A stretch of DNA of 17,488 bases from Candidatus Colwelliibacteriota bacterium. GTDB lineage: Bacteria > Patescibacteriota > Minisyncoccia > UBA6257 > Colwellbacteraceae. The position numbers and the translations under genes were made by a program. How positions within the stretch are numbered: position 1 is the stretch's first letter; each line of letters begins with the position of its first letter. A model generated the notes under the pieces. The model searched no databases. It was not told where the DNA came from and saw only the letters and a program-made list of their open reading frames with translations. Shown here in pieces: positions 1 to 7,244 of this stretch. The DNA lies in the NCBI GenBank assembly GCA_023228665.1, contig JALOAR010000012.1:1-17488 (forward strand), written 5' to 3'.

Positions 1-522
1 TCGTACTATTTCTTTTGATTCTTTAAAAGAAAGCTGATTCCATTTTCTTTCTAATTTTTCTTTAACGGATTTTTTCGCTTCGCCCTGATCCATCCCTTCA
101 TAAACTAACGCTGCCTTAAATATTCCGGATATATTGCTGAAATTACTCATTGCATCAGCCTCGACTATTATTTTTTCTTCTATAGTGCCTCTTTCTCTGT
201 TTTGTGACCCCCTATGATTTACTATGCATTTTTTAACCAAATCTATTTTATTATTCGGGTAACCCATCTCTTTTAACTTCTTTTCAGCTATTTCAGCCCC
301 GGTAATATGATGGTCCTCGCGACCATAGATTATTGAACCAATATCATGTAACCAAGCAGAGATTTGAATAATTTCTTTATCTCCTCCTAATTTATCAGCA
401 AGTTCTTCCGCACAACTAACCATTGGAACAAAATGGTACTCAAAAGGCTCATAACCATACTTGCTGGTCGGTTTTTTGCATTCCTCTTCAACAAAAATTT
501 TTATTTTTTGAACAATATCCAT
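1..522 (-). CDS. HD-domain phosphohydrolase-like protein, C-terminus cut off by window edge
   Basis: The reading frame is open from the ATG at 522 to base 1 (174 codons, no stop), so the protein continues to the left. I translated it by hand. It shows the HD-domain metal-site pattern: His30 in YHFVPM, the pair His59-Asp60 in WLHDIG, paired His71-His72 in EDHH, His102 in NHRG, and Asp123 in EADAM. HD proteins are metal-dependent phosphohydrolases acting on nucleotides and related compounds; this resembles the small stand-alone YedJ-type subgroup, but the substrate cannot be read from the sequence. The start is set by the first conserved His lying only 30 residues in. The ATG is 6 nt after the 3' end of tRNA-Ser on the same strand, with no Shine-Dalgarno in that space, so the mRNA probably arises from a tRNA-mRNA cotranscript. 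HD fold fairly sure; specific role unknown. Confidence 0.8.
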   Translation of the reverse strand, partial: MDIVQKIKIFVEEECKKPTSKYGYEPFEYHFVPMVSCAEELADKLGGDKEIIQISAWLHDIGSIIYGREDHHITGAEIAEKKLKEMGYPNNKIDLVKKCIVNHRGSQNRERGTIEEKIIVEADAMSNFSNISGIFKAALVYEGMDQGEAKKSVKEKLERKWNQLSFKESKEIVR

Positions 523-528
523 TAATAG

Positions 529-615
529 CGGAGGCGGAAGGATTCGAACCTTCGATACCCTTTCGGATATAGCAGTTTTCAAGACTGCCCCGTTCGACCG
601 CTCTGGCACGCCTCC
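529..615 (-). tRNA. tRNA-Ser(UGA)
   Basis: An 87 nt class II tRNA. The acceptor arms GGAGGCG and CGCCTCC pair perfectly, with discriminator G at 529. The anticodon arm is GCAGT, loop CTTGAAA, ACTGC, giving anticodon UGA, which reads UCN serine codons. The long variable arm (TATATCCGAAAGGGTATC) and the T-arm GAAGG-TTCGAAT-CCTTC are typical of tRNA-Ser. No CCA is encoded. The HD-domain gene starts 6 nt downstream on the same strand. Confidence 0.95.
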
Positions 616-626
616 CTGCTAAAAAG

Positions 627-655
627 ATTAAACAAAAAAATATCACCTATTACAA
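627..655 (-). promoter_or_regulatory. Probable sigma70 promoter of tRNA-Ser and the HD gene
   Basis: On the minus strand, TTGTAA (650-655), a 17 nt spacer and TTTAAT (627-632). The predicted transcription start near 620 gives a leader of about 5 nt before the tRNA 5' end at 615. Match to consensus is 4/6 and 5/6. Confidence 0.5.
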
Positions 656-705
656 GGACTTTATTTTTTTAGCCAATTACAATAAAATACCGGGAGTACC
701 TAAAA

Positions 706-776
706 GGGCCTATAGTATAGCGGTAGAACATCTCCATGGCATGGAGAAGGTCGGGGTTCGACTCCCCGTAGGTCCA
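706..776 (+). tRNA. tRNA-Ala(GGC)
   Basis: A 71 nt tRNA. Acceptor strands GGGCCTA and TAGGTCC pair with one G-U. The anticodon arm is TCTCC, loop ATGGCAT, GGAGA, giving anticodon GGC for alanine codons GCC/GCU. T-arm is CGGGG-TTCGACT-CCCCG. Discriminator A is followed by CA, not CCA. The D-arm is short and weakly paired. It is the only tRNA on the plus strand here and is followed 4 nt later by a terminator hairpin. Confidence 0.93.
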
Positions 777-780
777 CAAA

Positions 781-810
781 TTAAAAAACCGCCAAATGGC
801 GGTTTTTTAA
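781..810. terminator. Bidirectional intrinsic terminator between tRNA-Ala and the FN3 gene
   Basis: Perfect 13 bp inverted repeat (781-793 with 798-810), loop AAAT, with an A-run on the left and T-run on the right. It ends tRNA-Ala on the plus strand and the FN3-protein gene, whose stop codon is at 816, on the minus strand. Confidence 0.9.
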
Positions 811-815
811 TTTGT

Positions 816-1244
816 TTACTTCACTCTTACCCTTAACGGCGATGAAGTATAGCCTTCGCCTAAATCATTTACGGCAGACACCCTGTAATAGTAAGTTTCT
901 CCAAATTCTACGTCATCGTCTACAAAAAAAGATTGATTTGAATTTGAAGCTCCGATTATAAGTTGAACATCGGGAGAAGTACCCCTATATACACGGTAAC
1001 CATTCAATCTGGTCTTAGTTAGAGGACTCCATTGCAATTTAACGGCTCCTTTTTGAACATCTCCGGAAATACCGGTTATTCTCGCAGGCGCCATATTAAA
1101 CGACGCTTCTGTTTCAATGCCGGCAGCATTAAGAGAAACGCGCGATAAATCCATAAAGGCCGCTATCGCTTGTTTTGCCAAAAAACCAAAACCGATTAGG
1201 GCGCAAACTAATATCAATATAATTATCAATTGCCTATTACTCAT
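816..1244 (-). CDS. Membrane-anchored single FN3-domain protein
   Basis: 142 residues. An N-terminal hydrophobic helix (about residues 5-27, after MSNRQ) reads as an uncleaved anchor or signal peptide. One fibronectin type III domain follows at about 53-141, with the typical core features: the tryptophan in KLQWSP, the NGYRVYRGT strand, and the GETYYYRVSAVND strand followed by G-E-G. FN3 domains mediate extracellular binding; here the domain would face outside, one per molecule. It is the last gene of the long minus-strand run, 103 bp after leuS. A promoter with TTGACT and TTTAAT lies in that gap, with the -10 box 10 nt from the ATG, so it can be transcribed alone as a near-leaderless mRNA. 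Binding partner unknown. Fold call is firm, function is inference. Confidence 0.85.
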   Translation of the reverse strand: MSNRQLIIILILVCALIGFGFLAKQAIAAFMDLSRVSLNAAGIETEASFNMAPARITGISGDVQKGAVKLQWSPLTKTRLNGYRVYRGTSPDVQLIIGASNSNQSFFVDDDVEFGETYYYRVSAVNDLGEGYTSSPLRVRVK

Positions 1245-1254
1245 AGCGTCCGCA

Positions 1255-1283
1255 ATTAAAACACATTTTCGTCAATAAGTCAA
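1255..1283 (-). promoter_or_regulatory. Sigma70 promoter of the FN3 gene
   Basis: Minus strand TTGACT (1278-1283), exactly 17 nt, then TTTAAT (1255-1260). The -10 box ends 10 nt before the ATG at 1244, predicting an untranslated leader of about 4 nt. Confidence 0.65.
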
Positions 1284-1307
1284 TGCCAAGACTTTTTTCT
1301 TTTTTTT

Positions 1308-1343
1308 ATCCGCATTAATCCATTAAATCCGTATTATCCGTGT
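1308..1343. repeat. Short degenerate ATCCG-type tandem repeat
   Basis: Between leuS and the FN3 gene, four imperfect copies of an ATCC-G/A-TATT/ATTA motif follow each other (ATCCGCATTA, ATCCATTA, ATCCGTATT, ATCCGTGT). Low complexity, no coding potential. Origin unknown. Confidence 0.5.
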
Positions 1344-1347
1344 CTTC

Positions 1348-3783
1348 TTATATAACAATATTTATCAGCCTATCAGACACAAAGAATGTTTTCTTTATAT
1401 CCGCTCCGCCGATGTAACTGCTTATCTTTTCCTCCGCAAGAGCAATTTCGAGAGCGTCTTTTTCGCTAAGACCCCTTGCGGCCTTTACGGTATGTCTCAC
1501 CTTTCCGTTTACTTGTATCACTAAATTAAAACTGTCTTGTTTCAATGCTTTTTTATCATATTCAGGCCACTTTTGGTTATGGATGCTAGGCTTATTGCCT
1601 ATAATTTCCCAAAGTTCCTCGGTTATAAAAGGAGCAAGCGGAGCAAGCAATATTAAGAACGTTTCCAGGTCTTTTTTAGTCACCGCCTCCGGATTATCCG
1701 AAAAGATATTCATCGCAATCATTAATTCAGATATAGCAGTATTATATTTAAGTTCTGAAAGGTCTTCCGTCACCTCCTTTATCGTCTTATGCATATGTCT
1801 CGAAAGATCTTTCCCTTTCCCCGAAAAGTTTGCGCCTAAAGACCAAACCCTTCCCAAAAATCTAGTTATTCCAACCATGCCGGAATCGCGAAAATCTCCT
1901 CCTTCTTCAATAGGTCCAAGAAACATAAGGTGAAGCCTTAAAGCATCAGCGCCAAATTTTTTGATATATTCATCCGGATTAACCACATTGCCTTTAGACT
2001 TAGACATCTTCGTTCCGTCGCGAATAATAAGTCCGTGCGCTCTGAATTTGGTAAATGGTTCATCAAAATTAATATAACCCATATCCTTCAGCGCCATCGC
2101 TACAAATCTTGAATAAAGCAAATGCAATACTGAATGTTCTGCTCCGCCAAGATACATATCTACAGGCAGCCACTTCTTAGTTATCTTCTTATCAAAAGGT
2201 TCTTTTTTAACCCCCACTGAAGGATAACGAAGATAATACCAAGAAGAATCAAGGAATGTATCTGAAACATCTGTCTCTCTCTTAGCCTGCCCTCCGCACT
2301 TCGGACATTTAGTATTATAAAAAGCTTTAACCGAAGCTAAAGGAGACTCTCCCATCCCTTTAGGTCTGAAATTTTTCACATAAGGAAGCTCTACCGGAAG
2401 CTTTTTTTCGGAAACGGCAAACCAGCCTGGGTTAGCTCTCTCTCCGGCAGTATATTGCTGTCTTTCTTTACCCTTTGATTTGCGCACTTTTTCAGCACAT
2501 TTTTCACAATAAACTAACGGTATCGGAGGACCCCAATATCTTTGTCTGGATATAAGCCAATCTCTCAACCTGTATTGAACCGCTTTTTTCCCGCCTACTT
2601 GTTTGGCTATTTTTTCTTTCGGAACTAGAGGTGTTTGAACAACCGGCAAATTAAACCTTTCCGCAAATTCAAGATCTCTTTCATCATATGCCGGAACCGC
2701 CATAATCATCCCCGTACCATAACCGGCAAGAACATAGTCTGAAACCCACACAGGAATTTCCATTCCGTTGGCAGGATTGACTGCTTTTATGCCTTTTATC
2801 TCAATTCCGGTTTTTTCTTGATTTTCAGATACTCTTTCCGCTTCCGGCTTATTCTTAACAGACCAAATATATTCTTCTATCTCTTCCCAATTGCTTATTG
2901 AAGGCTTTAAATCTTCTATAATATCGCTCTCCGGCGCAACGACAAGAAATGTTGCTCCAAGCATAGTATCAGCGCGAGTTGTAAATATAGTCGCCTTAAT
3001 GGGTTTATTAAGACCATTGCCCGTCATCATAAAATTAACTTTATGGCCATCCGAACGGCCTATCCAATTTCTTTGGGCAATTTTAACTTTATCAGACCAG
3101 TCAATCTTATCGAGATTTCTTAAAAGCTTAGGAGCATATTTTGTTATTTTGAAAAACCACTGTTCAAGATCTTTTTTAGTTACTTCGCTATCACACCTCT
3201 CGCATTTTCCTGATATCACCTGCTCGTCCGCAAGAACAGTCTTGCAAGAAGGGCACCAATTTACCGGAGACTTTTTCCTATATGCCAAACCATTATTAAA
3301 CATTTGGATAAAAAGCCACTGTGTCCATTTATAATATTCAGGATCATAAGTCTCTAGCCTGTTTTCCCAAGCAAAACCGTTGCCTATCATTTGAAGCTGG
3401 CGATAAAAATTCTTCTCTGCAGCTCTCGCTTGAGTCTTAGGATGAACGCCTTTTTTTATTGCATAATTCTCTGAATGTATGCCAAAACCATCCAAGCCTA
3501 TTGGTTCAAGAATATCGTTGCCCAGCATTCTTTTAAACCGGCCATATATATCAGAACCGGTGAAAGCATACATATTGCCCACATGCAGCCCTTCTGCCGA
3601 AGGATAAGGAAACATCATTAAGTTATAAAAAGGTTTTTTAGCCTTCTTAATATCAGGCTGGTATATTTTCTTTTGTACCCAATAAGGTGTCCATTTCTTT
3701 TCTACTTTGCTAAATGGATATTCTTTTGGCACCGGCTTTTTTCTTTTTATAACTGTCTTTTTGTTGGTATTTATTTTGGGCAT
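1348..3783 (-). CDS. leuS: Leucyl-tRNA synthetase
   Basis: 811-residue class Ia enzyme that charges tRNA-Leu with leucine. The HIGH motif is HVGN (67-70), after PYPSAEGL; KMSKS is at 592-596. Two Cys4 zinc knuckles are visible: C177/C180/C194/C197 and C426/C429/C493/C496. The editing (CP1) domain has the threonine-rich TTRADT (268-273) and GTGMIMAVPAYDERD (356-370), keeping the Asp that contacts the amino group of misactivated amino acids; the usual His of AVPxHD is Tyr366. Signature DTFLDSSWYYLRYPS is at 507-521. The anticodon-binding domain (LAPLAPFITEELW) and C-terminal domain are present. The stretch between editing domain and YRLRDW (residues 375-403) is much shorter than I recall for E. 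coli. It follows tatD by 26 bp, with no Shine-Dalgarno and a possible promoter inside the tatD end. Identity certain. Confidence 0.98.
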   Translation of the reverse strand: MPKINTNKKTVIKRKKPVPKEYPFSKVEKKWTPYWVQKKIYQPDIKKAKKPFYNLMMFPYPSAEGLHVGNMYAFTGSDIYGRFKRMLGNDILEPIGLDGFGIHSENYAIKKGVHPKTQARAAEKNFYRQLQMIGNGFAWENRLETYDPEYYKWTQWLFIQMFNNGLAYRKKSPVNWCPSCKTVLADEQVISGKCERCDSEVTKKDLEQWFFKITKYAPKLLRNLDKIDWSDKVKIAQRNWIGRSDGHKVNFMMTGNGLNKPIKATIFTTRADTMLGATFLVVAPESDIIEDLKPSISNWEEIEEYIWSVKNKPEAERVSENQEKTGIEIKGIKAVNPANGMEIPVWVSDYVLAGYGTGMIMAVPAYDERDLEFAERFNLPVVQTPLVPKEKIAKQVGGKKAVQYRLRDWLISRQRYWGPPIPLVYCEKCAEKVRKSKGKERQQYTAGERANPGWFAVSEKKLPVELPYVKNFRPKGMGESPLASVKAFYNTKCPKCGGQAKRETDVSDTFLDSSWYYLRYPSVGVKKEPFDKKITKKWLPVDMYLGGAEHSVLHLLYSRFVAMALKDMGYINFDEPFTKFRAHGLIIRDGTKMSKSKGNVVNPDEYIKKFGADALRLHLMFLGPIEEGGDFRDSGMVGITRFLGRVWSLGANFSGKGKDLSRHMHKTIKEVTEDLSELKYNTAISELMIAMNIFSDNPEAVTKKDLETFLILLAPLAPFITEELWEIIGNKPSIHNQKWPEYDKKALKQDSFNLVIQVNGKVRHTVKAARGLSEKDALEIALAEEKISSYIGGADIKKTFFVSDRLINIVI

Positions 3784-3806
3784 TTTTATTTGGCGTTCTT
3801 TTGGCT

Positions 3807-3835
3807 ATTTTAGCGAGTCGCGTCGCCTATTGCAA
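3807..3835 (-). promoter_or_regulatory. Possible promoter of leuS
   Basis: Minus strand TTGCAA (3830-3835), 17 nt, TAAAAT (3807-3812), overlapping the 3' end of tatD. It would give a leader of about 17 nt without a Shine-Dalgarno. Matches are 4/6 and 5/6, so chance is possible. Confidence 0.35.
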
Positions 3836-4712
3836 AAAATCTTAAAGCATTGCCAGTAGTTATATCAGCCACCTCCTCAAGGGACATATTCTTTATTTCC
3901 GCTATTTTTTTCGCAGTTTCTATCGCGTATAAAGGCTCGTTTCTCTTGCCCCTGTAAGGAACTGGTGCGACAAAAGGACAGTCTGTTTCAAGCATTATTG
4001 CTTCAAATGGAGCCTTATAAACTAAGCCAGCAATATCTTCTTGTCCCTTTTTTGGAGAAAAGGTTATAGCTCCCCCAAAAGAAAATATAAATCCTAAATC
4101 AAGCAATTCGTACATATCGCCTTCCGTACCTGAAAAAAAATGCATCACTCCGGGCCTATCATCCAGCAGCTTATTCCTATTTTCTTTTAATATTCTAATA
4201 GTGTCCGCATACGCGTTCCGACAATGTATGACAAGCGGTTTTTTTATTTCTGATGCCAGTTCTATGTGCTGTAAGAACATCTCCTCCTGCTCGTTGCTAT
4301 TATCAATTGCTTCGCCTGAAGAAAAATATTCCAAGCCGCATTCGCCTATCGCTACACATTTCGGATGAGCCGCAAGCATTCTCATTTTCTCTCCATCAAA
4401 ATCCTCCACCCCCGACTCTTCTGTAATCTCATTATTGTCTAAATTATCAGTTTTAGGTTGCAGTTTTAAGTTTTGAGATTTGAGATTTGAGATTTTTGCA
4501 TGTGACGGATGTATGCCAACAGTCGCATAAACGCCCTCCTTATAATTTTCTGCTATTTCTATCGCCTTTTTCGAAGTTTTTGAATTAGAACCCGAATTAA
4601 CTACCCACATCCCAAAGTTCAAAGTTCTCTCAATTACCTCTTCTCTGTCCCCGTCAAAATTCGAAAACTGCAGATGAGCATGCGTATCTATATATTTTGG
4701 TTCTTTAGTCAT
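3810..4712 (-). CDS. tatD: TatD-family metal-dependent DNase
   Basis: 300 residues, TIM-barrel amidohydrolase-fold hydrolase. Metal ligands are all visible: His11 and His13 (DTHAHL), Glu124 (GECGLEY), His163 (VIHCRN), His191 (MHFFSG) and Asp244 (ETDCPF). Family members are 3'-5' exonucleases implicated in DNA repair and degradation. The gene sits 8 bp after metG; metG-tatD adjacency is common in bacteria such as Bacillus (metS-yabD), which supports the call. Odd feature: residues about 75-108, between the GIHPSHAK strand and the helix before GECGLE, form an Asn/Gln/Lys/Asp/Glu-rich insertion encoded partly by a repetitive low-complexity DNA tract. It is longer than the usual 260-residue form because of this. 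Family certain, substrate not known. Confidence 0.95.
   Translation of the reverse strand: MTKEPKYIDTHAHLQFSNFDGDREEVIERTLNFGMWVVNSGSNSKTSKKAIEIAENYKEGVYATVGIHPSHAKISNLKSQNLKLQPKTDNLDNNEITEESGVEDFDGEKMRMLAAHPKCVAIGECGLEYFSSGEAIDNSNEQEEMFLQHIELASEIKKPLVIHCRNAYADTIRILKENRNKLLDDRPGVMHFFSGTEGDMYELLDLGFIFSFGGAITFSPKKGQEDIAGLVYKAPFEAIMLETDCPFVAPVPYRGKRNEPLYAIETAKKIAEIKNMSLEEVADITTGNALRFFAIGDATR
4451..4498. repeat. Low-complexity repeat tract inside tatD
   Basis: On the plus strand the 7-mer TGAGATT occurs in overlapping tandem, flanked by TTTTAG, TTTTAAG and TTTTGAG variants. It is in frame within tatD and codes residues about 73-87 (NLKSQNLKLQPK). It resembles the AT-rich simple-sequence tracts found between genes elsewhere in this window. 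Confidence 0.6.
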
Positions 4713-4720
4713 ATCCGTAT

Positions 4721-6172
4721 TTAATTATCCATCCTCGGAAAAAGAGGTTTTATCTTTTTAGGAAGTATATATCCCCTTTTTTCCGGAACAGCTTTCATTA
4801 TCTTATCTGCTGCATCGGGAAGAAAAGGCTGCAATCCTTCACCTACCGCTATTATAAGAGCGGCAAGATCCCGAGATATTTTTTTAGTTTTATTTTTCCA
4901 AGGCTCTTTTTCGTTTACATAACTATCCCCAAACTTTATTAAATCAAATATCGCAGAAACAGCATCGTGAAGGCGAAATTCATTAATATGCTTTTCCACT
5001 CTTGCCTGCATTCTTTTTATCTCGTCGCGAACCTCTTTTGAAATCGGCGACCTCTTGTTTATTTTTTCTCCCTTCAAGAGATTGGTTATCCTTGACGCAA
5101 AATTACCAACCCCTTTAGCAAGATCATCGTTATAGCGAGATTTTAATTTTTCCCAGGAAAAGTCGCCATCTCCATCTGAAGGTATCTCGCGAAGAAGATA
5201 ATGTCTCAATGCGTCTGCGCCAAACTTATCAGCAATCTCAAAAGGATCAATTACATTTCCTATTGATTTCGACATCTTATTCCCTTCAACCGTAATAAAG
5301 CCGTGGACTAAAAGTCTTTTAGGCAAAGATAATCCTGCCGACATCAGCATTGCAGGCCAATAAATAGCATGAAATCTAAATATATCTTTGCCTATCAAAT
5401 GAACATTTGCCGGCCACCATTTTTTAAAAGATTTGGCATCCCGCCCATAGCCTATGGCAGTAATATAATTAGACAAAGCATCGCACCACACATACATTGT
5501 TTGATCGCTATTAGGAACCGGTATTCCCCAAGGAACAGTTTTTTCGGAACGGCTAAAACTCACGTCTTCAAGACCTTCTTTTATAAATGATAAAGTCTCG
5601 TTTTTTCTGCTTTCCGGAACAATCTCGATTTCTCCGGTCCTTATTGCGTGAGCAACTCGATCGGCATATCGCGAAAGCCTAAAAAAATAATTTTCTTCTG
5701 AAACTTTTTCAGGTTCTTTTTTATGTAACGGACATTGCCCGTTAACAAGCTCTTTTTCGGTTATAAACTTTTCACACCCCACGCAATAAAAGCCTTCATA
5801 TTCTTTTTTATATATATCTCCTTTTTTCTCAAGCTCGGCAAAAAGTTTTTTCGCTCCCGGCCAATGATTTTTTTTATCTGAAGTCCTTATAAAATCACTC
5901 CAAGAAAGATTAAGAGTTTTCTTTAACCTTTTAAATTCCTTTGATATTTCTCCGACAAAATCTTTTGCCGTCTTTCCGCTTTGCAAAGCTATGCGGTTTA
6001 TTTTATCGCCATGCTCATCTGTGCCTGTTAAGAAAAGAACATTATATCCCAAGCCTCTTTTATATCTGGCTATAGCATCTGCTTGGACAGCCTCAAGAGC
6101 ATGGCCTATATGCGGCCTGCCATTAGCGTAAGCTATAGAAGTAGTTATATAAAAATTACCTTTCTTTGGCAT
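4721..6172 (-). CDS. metG: Methionyl-tRNA synthetase
   Basis: 483-residue class Ia synthetase, charging both initiator and elongator tRNA-Met. It begins with YITTSIAYANGRPHIGHALE, with HIGH at 21-24; KMSKS is at 299-303 (NKMSKSIGNVIDP). The connective peptide has one zinc knuckle: C130, C133, C147 and H150. The methionine-pocket region MYVWCDALSNYI is at 226-237. The alpha-helical anticodon-binding domain runs from about 345 to the end. There is no C-terminal Trbp111-like tRNA-binding domain, so this is the short form. The start at 6172 lies 1 bp after the stop of the upstream PerM-type gene and the next gene, tatD, follows by 8 bp, so cotranscription and translational coupling are likely. 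Identity certain. Confidence 0.98.
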   Translation of the reverse strand: MPKKGNFYITTSIAYANGRPHIGHALEAVQADAIARYKRGLGYNVLFLTGTDEHGDKINRIALQSGKTAKDFVGEISKEFKRLKKTLNLSWSDFIRTSDKKNHWPGAKKLFAELEKKGDIYKKEYEGFYCVGCEKFITEKELVNGQCPLHKKEPEKVSEENYFFRLSRYADRVAHAIRTGEIEIVPESRKNETLSFIKEGLEDVSFSRSEKTVPWGIPVPNSDQTMYVWCDALSNYITAIGYGRDAKSFKKWWPANVHLIGKDIFRFHAIYWPAMLMSAGLSLPKRLLVHGFITVEGNKMSKSIGNVIDPFEIADKFGADALRHYLLREIPSDGDGDFSWEKLKSRYNDDLAKGVGNFASRITNLLKGEKINKRSPISKEVRDEIKRMQARVEKHINEFRLHDAVSAIFDLIKFGDSYVNEKEPWKNKTKKISRDLAALIIAVGEGLQPFLPDAADKIMKAVPEKRGYILPKKIKPLFPRMDN

Positions 6173-6173
6173 C

Positions 6174-7208
6174 TCAAGCCTTTTCTCTCATTGCCTTTTT
6201 CTTCTCAACTCTTTCCTCTATAACGTCTTGAACGACTACCGCAAGCGGAACCGATATTATCATTCCGGCAACTCCCAGCAACTGAAGACCGGCCATTATA
6301 GAAAACAACGCCACTACGGGATGAATATCAACCGCCCGCTTCATAAACAAAGGAACAAGCAAATTATTTTCTATCTGCTGTATAAAAACGAATAACAAAA
6401 GCGTATAAAGCCCCAAGCTAAGAGAAGTGGATAATGCTATCAAAGTGCCGACTGCCCCGGAAAATATAGGGCCGACCACAGGCATTATTTCCAATACGGC
6501 AGCGAGCAGTCCTATTACAAGCGCATACCTTACGCCAAGTATCCAAAGCCCTCCAGAAACAAGCAGGCCGACTACCAGCGAAAGCAACAATTGCGCTTGG
6601 AACCATCTTCCTATCTTTGTTTTTGATCGATAATAAACTTTAAGTACGGAATCCTCCACGCTATCAGGCAAAACAGCTTTTAAGAATCTCCCCACGCCGT
6701 CTTGGGTTAAAGTCAAGTAAAAAGAAATTATAAGGACAGAAACGCCGAAAGCAATTCCGCCGACTATATTTCCTATTGTTTGGGCAACAGGTAAAGTCCC
6801 TCTAAAAATAATGTCGCTTATCTGACCTAAAGTAACTATAGAAAATTCATTTGTTACAATATCGGCAACTGAAGAAAAGCTATTTAAAAAAGTGCCCGCT
6901 GTTGTTCCTGTAAATTGATTGGCTAGAGAAGTAAGCTCGATAACGGCAATAGGCAACACTATGTATATGAGAAGGCCAATCAGTACAAAAGCCAGCGAAA
7001 ATATCAAAGCAGCTGCCAATAGTCTGGGAATTTTAAATTTCTCATTTAAACGAACTACCGGCCCGTCAAGAGCAGACGAAACAACTATGGCAAAAAGAAG
7101 CGCAATTACTGCTTCTTTAGCAAAATAAATTGCCGCAGCAAATACTGCGACAGCTAAAACGCGCCAAAGCGTGGCCCATCCTATGTCATGTACCTTTCTT
7201 TCCGCCAT
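6174..7208 (-). CDS. AI-2E/PerM-family membrane transporter
   Basis: 344 residues, strongly hydrophobic, with about eight predicted membrane segments: paired helices near 13-47, a pair near 62-90, one at about 145-168, then a run from about 205 to the end. The family pattern is clear: an N-terminal helix pair, a long extracellular loop (about 90-140), the Q-A-Q motif in RWFQAQLLLSLVVG, the PVVGPIFSGAVG segment, and QQIENNLLVPLFMKRAVDIHP, the most conserved family signature. Relatives include TqsA (AI-2 export) and PerM/YtvI-type permeases; the name AI-2E should not be taken as evidence of quorum signalling. It follows the M16 peptidase by 19 bp and precedes metG by 1 bp. A weak promoter-like TATATT lies 7 nt upstream of the ATG. 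Substrate unknown. Confidence 0.9.
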   Translation of the reverse strand: MAERKVHDIGWATLWRVLAVAVFAAAIYFAKEAVIALLFAIVVSSALDGPVVRLNEKFKIPRLLAAALIFSLAFVLIGLLIYIVLPIAVIELTSLANQFTGTTAGTFLNSFSSVADIVTNEFSIVTLGQISDIIFRGTLPVAQTIGNIVGGIAFGVSVLIISFYLTLTQDGVGRFLKAVLPDSVEDSVLKVYYRSKTKIGRWFQAQLLLSLVVGLLVSGGLWILGVRYALVIGLLAAVLEIMPVVGPIFSGAVGTLIALSTSLSLGLYTLLLFVFIQQIENNLLVPLFMKRAVDIHPVVALFSIMAGLQLLGVAGMIISVPLAVVVQDVIEERVEKKKAMREKA

Positions 7209-7215
7209 TATGATA

Positions 7216-7244
7216 AATATAACCGACTTAAGATAGTTTGAAAA
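7216..7244 (-). promoter_or_regulatory. Weak possible promoter of the PerM-type gene
   Basis: Minus strand TTTTCA (7239-7244), 17 nt, TATATT (7216-7221), overlapping the end of the M16 gene. The -10 box lies 7 nt before the ATG, the spacing seen at other genes in this window, but the -35 is poor. Confidence 0.3.

Noticed and set aside
1308..1343. CRISPR-like repeats
   Set aside because: Units are 8-10 nt, degenerate and without spacers; no cas genes in the window.
2891..3334. Long plus-strand open frame opposite leuS (147 codons)
   Set aside because: It is antisense to the LeuRS editing and zinc region, shows no domain and no ribosome-binding site, and the opposite frame is unmistakably leuS. 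The same holds for the other open frames opposite known genes, such as 1583-1933 and 7963-8295.
6174..7208. Quorum-sensing (AI-2) exporter
   Set aside because: Only the family resemblance supports this; most members have other or unknown substrates and no LuxS or AI-2 gene is present.
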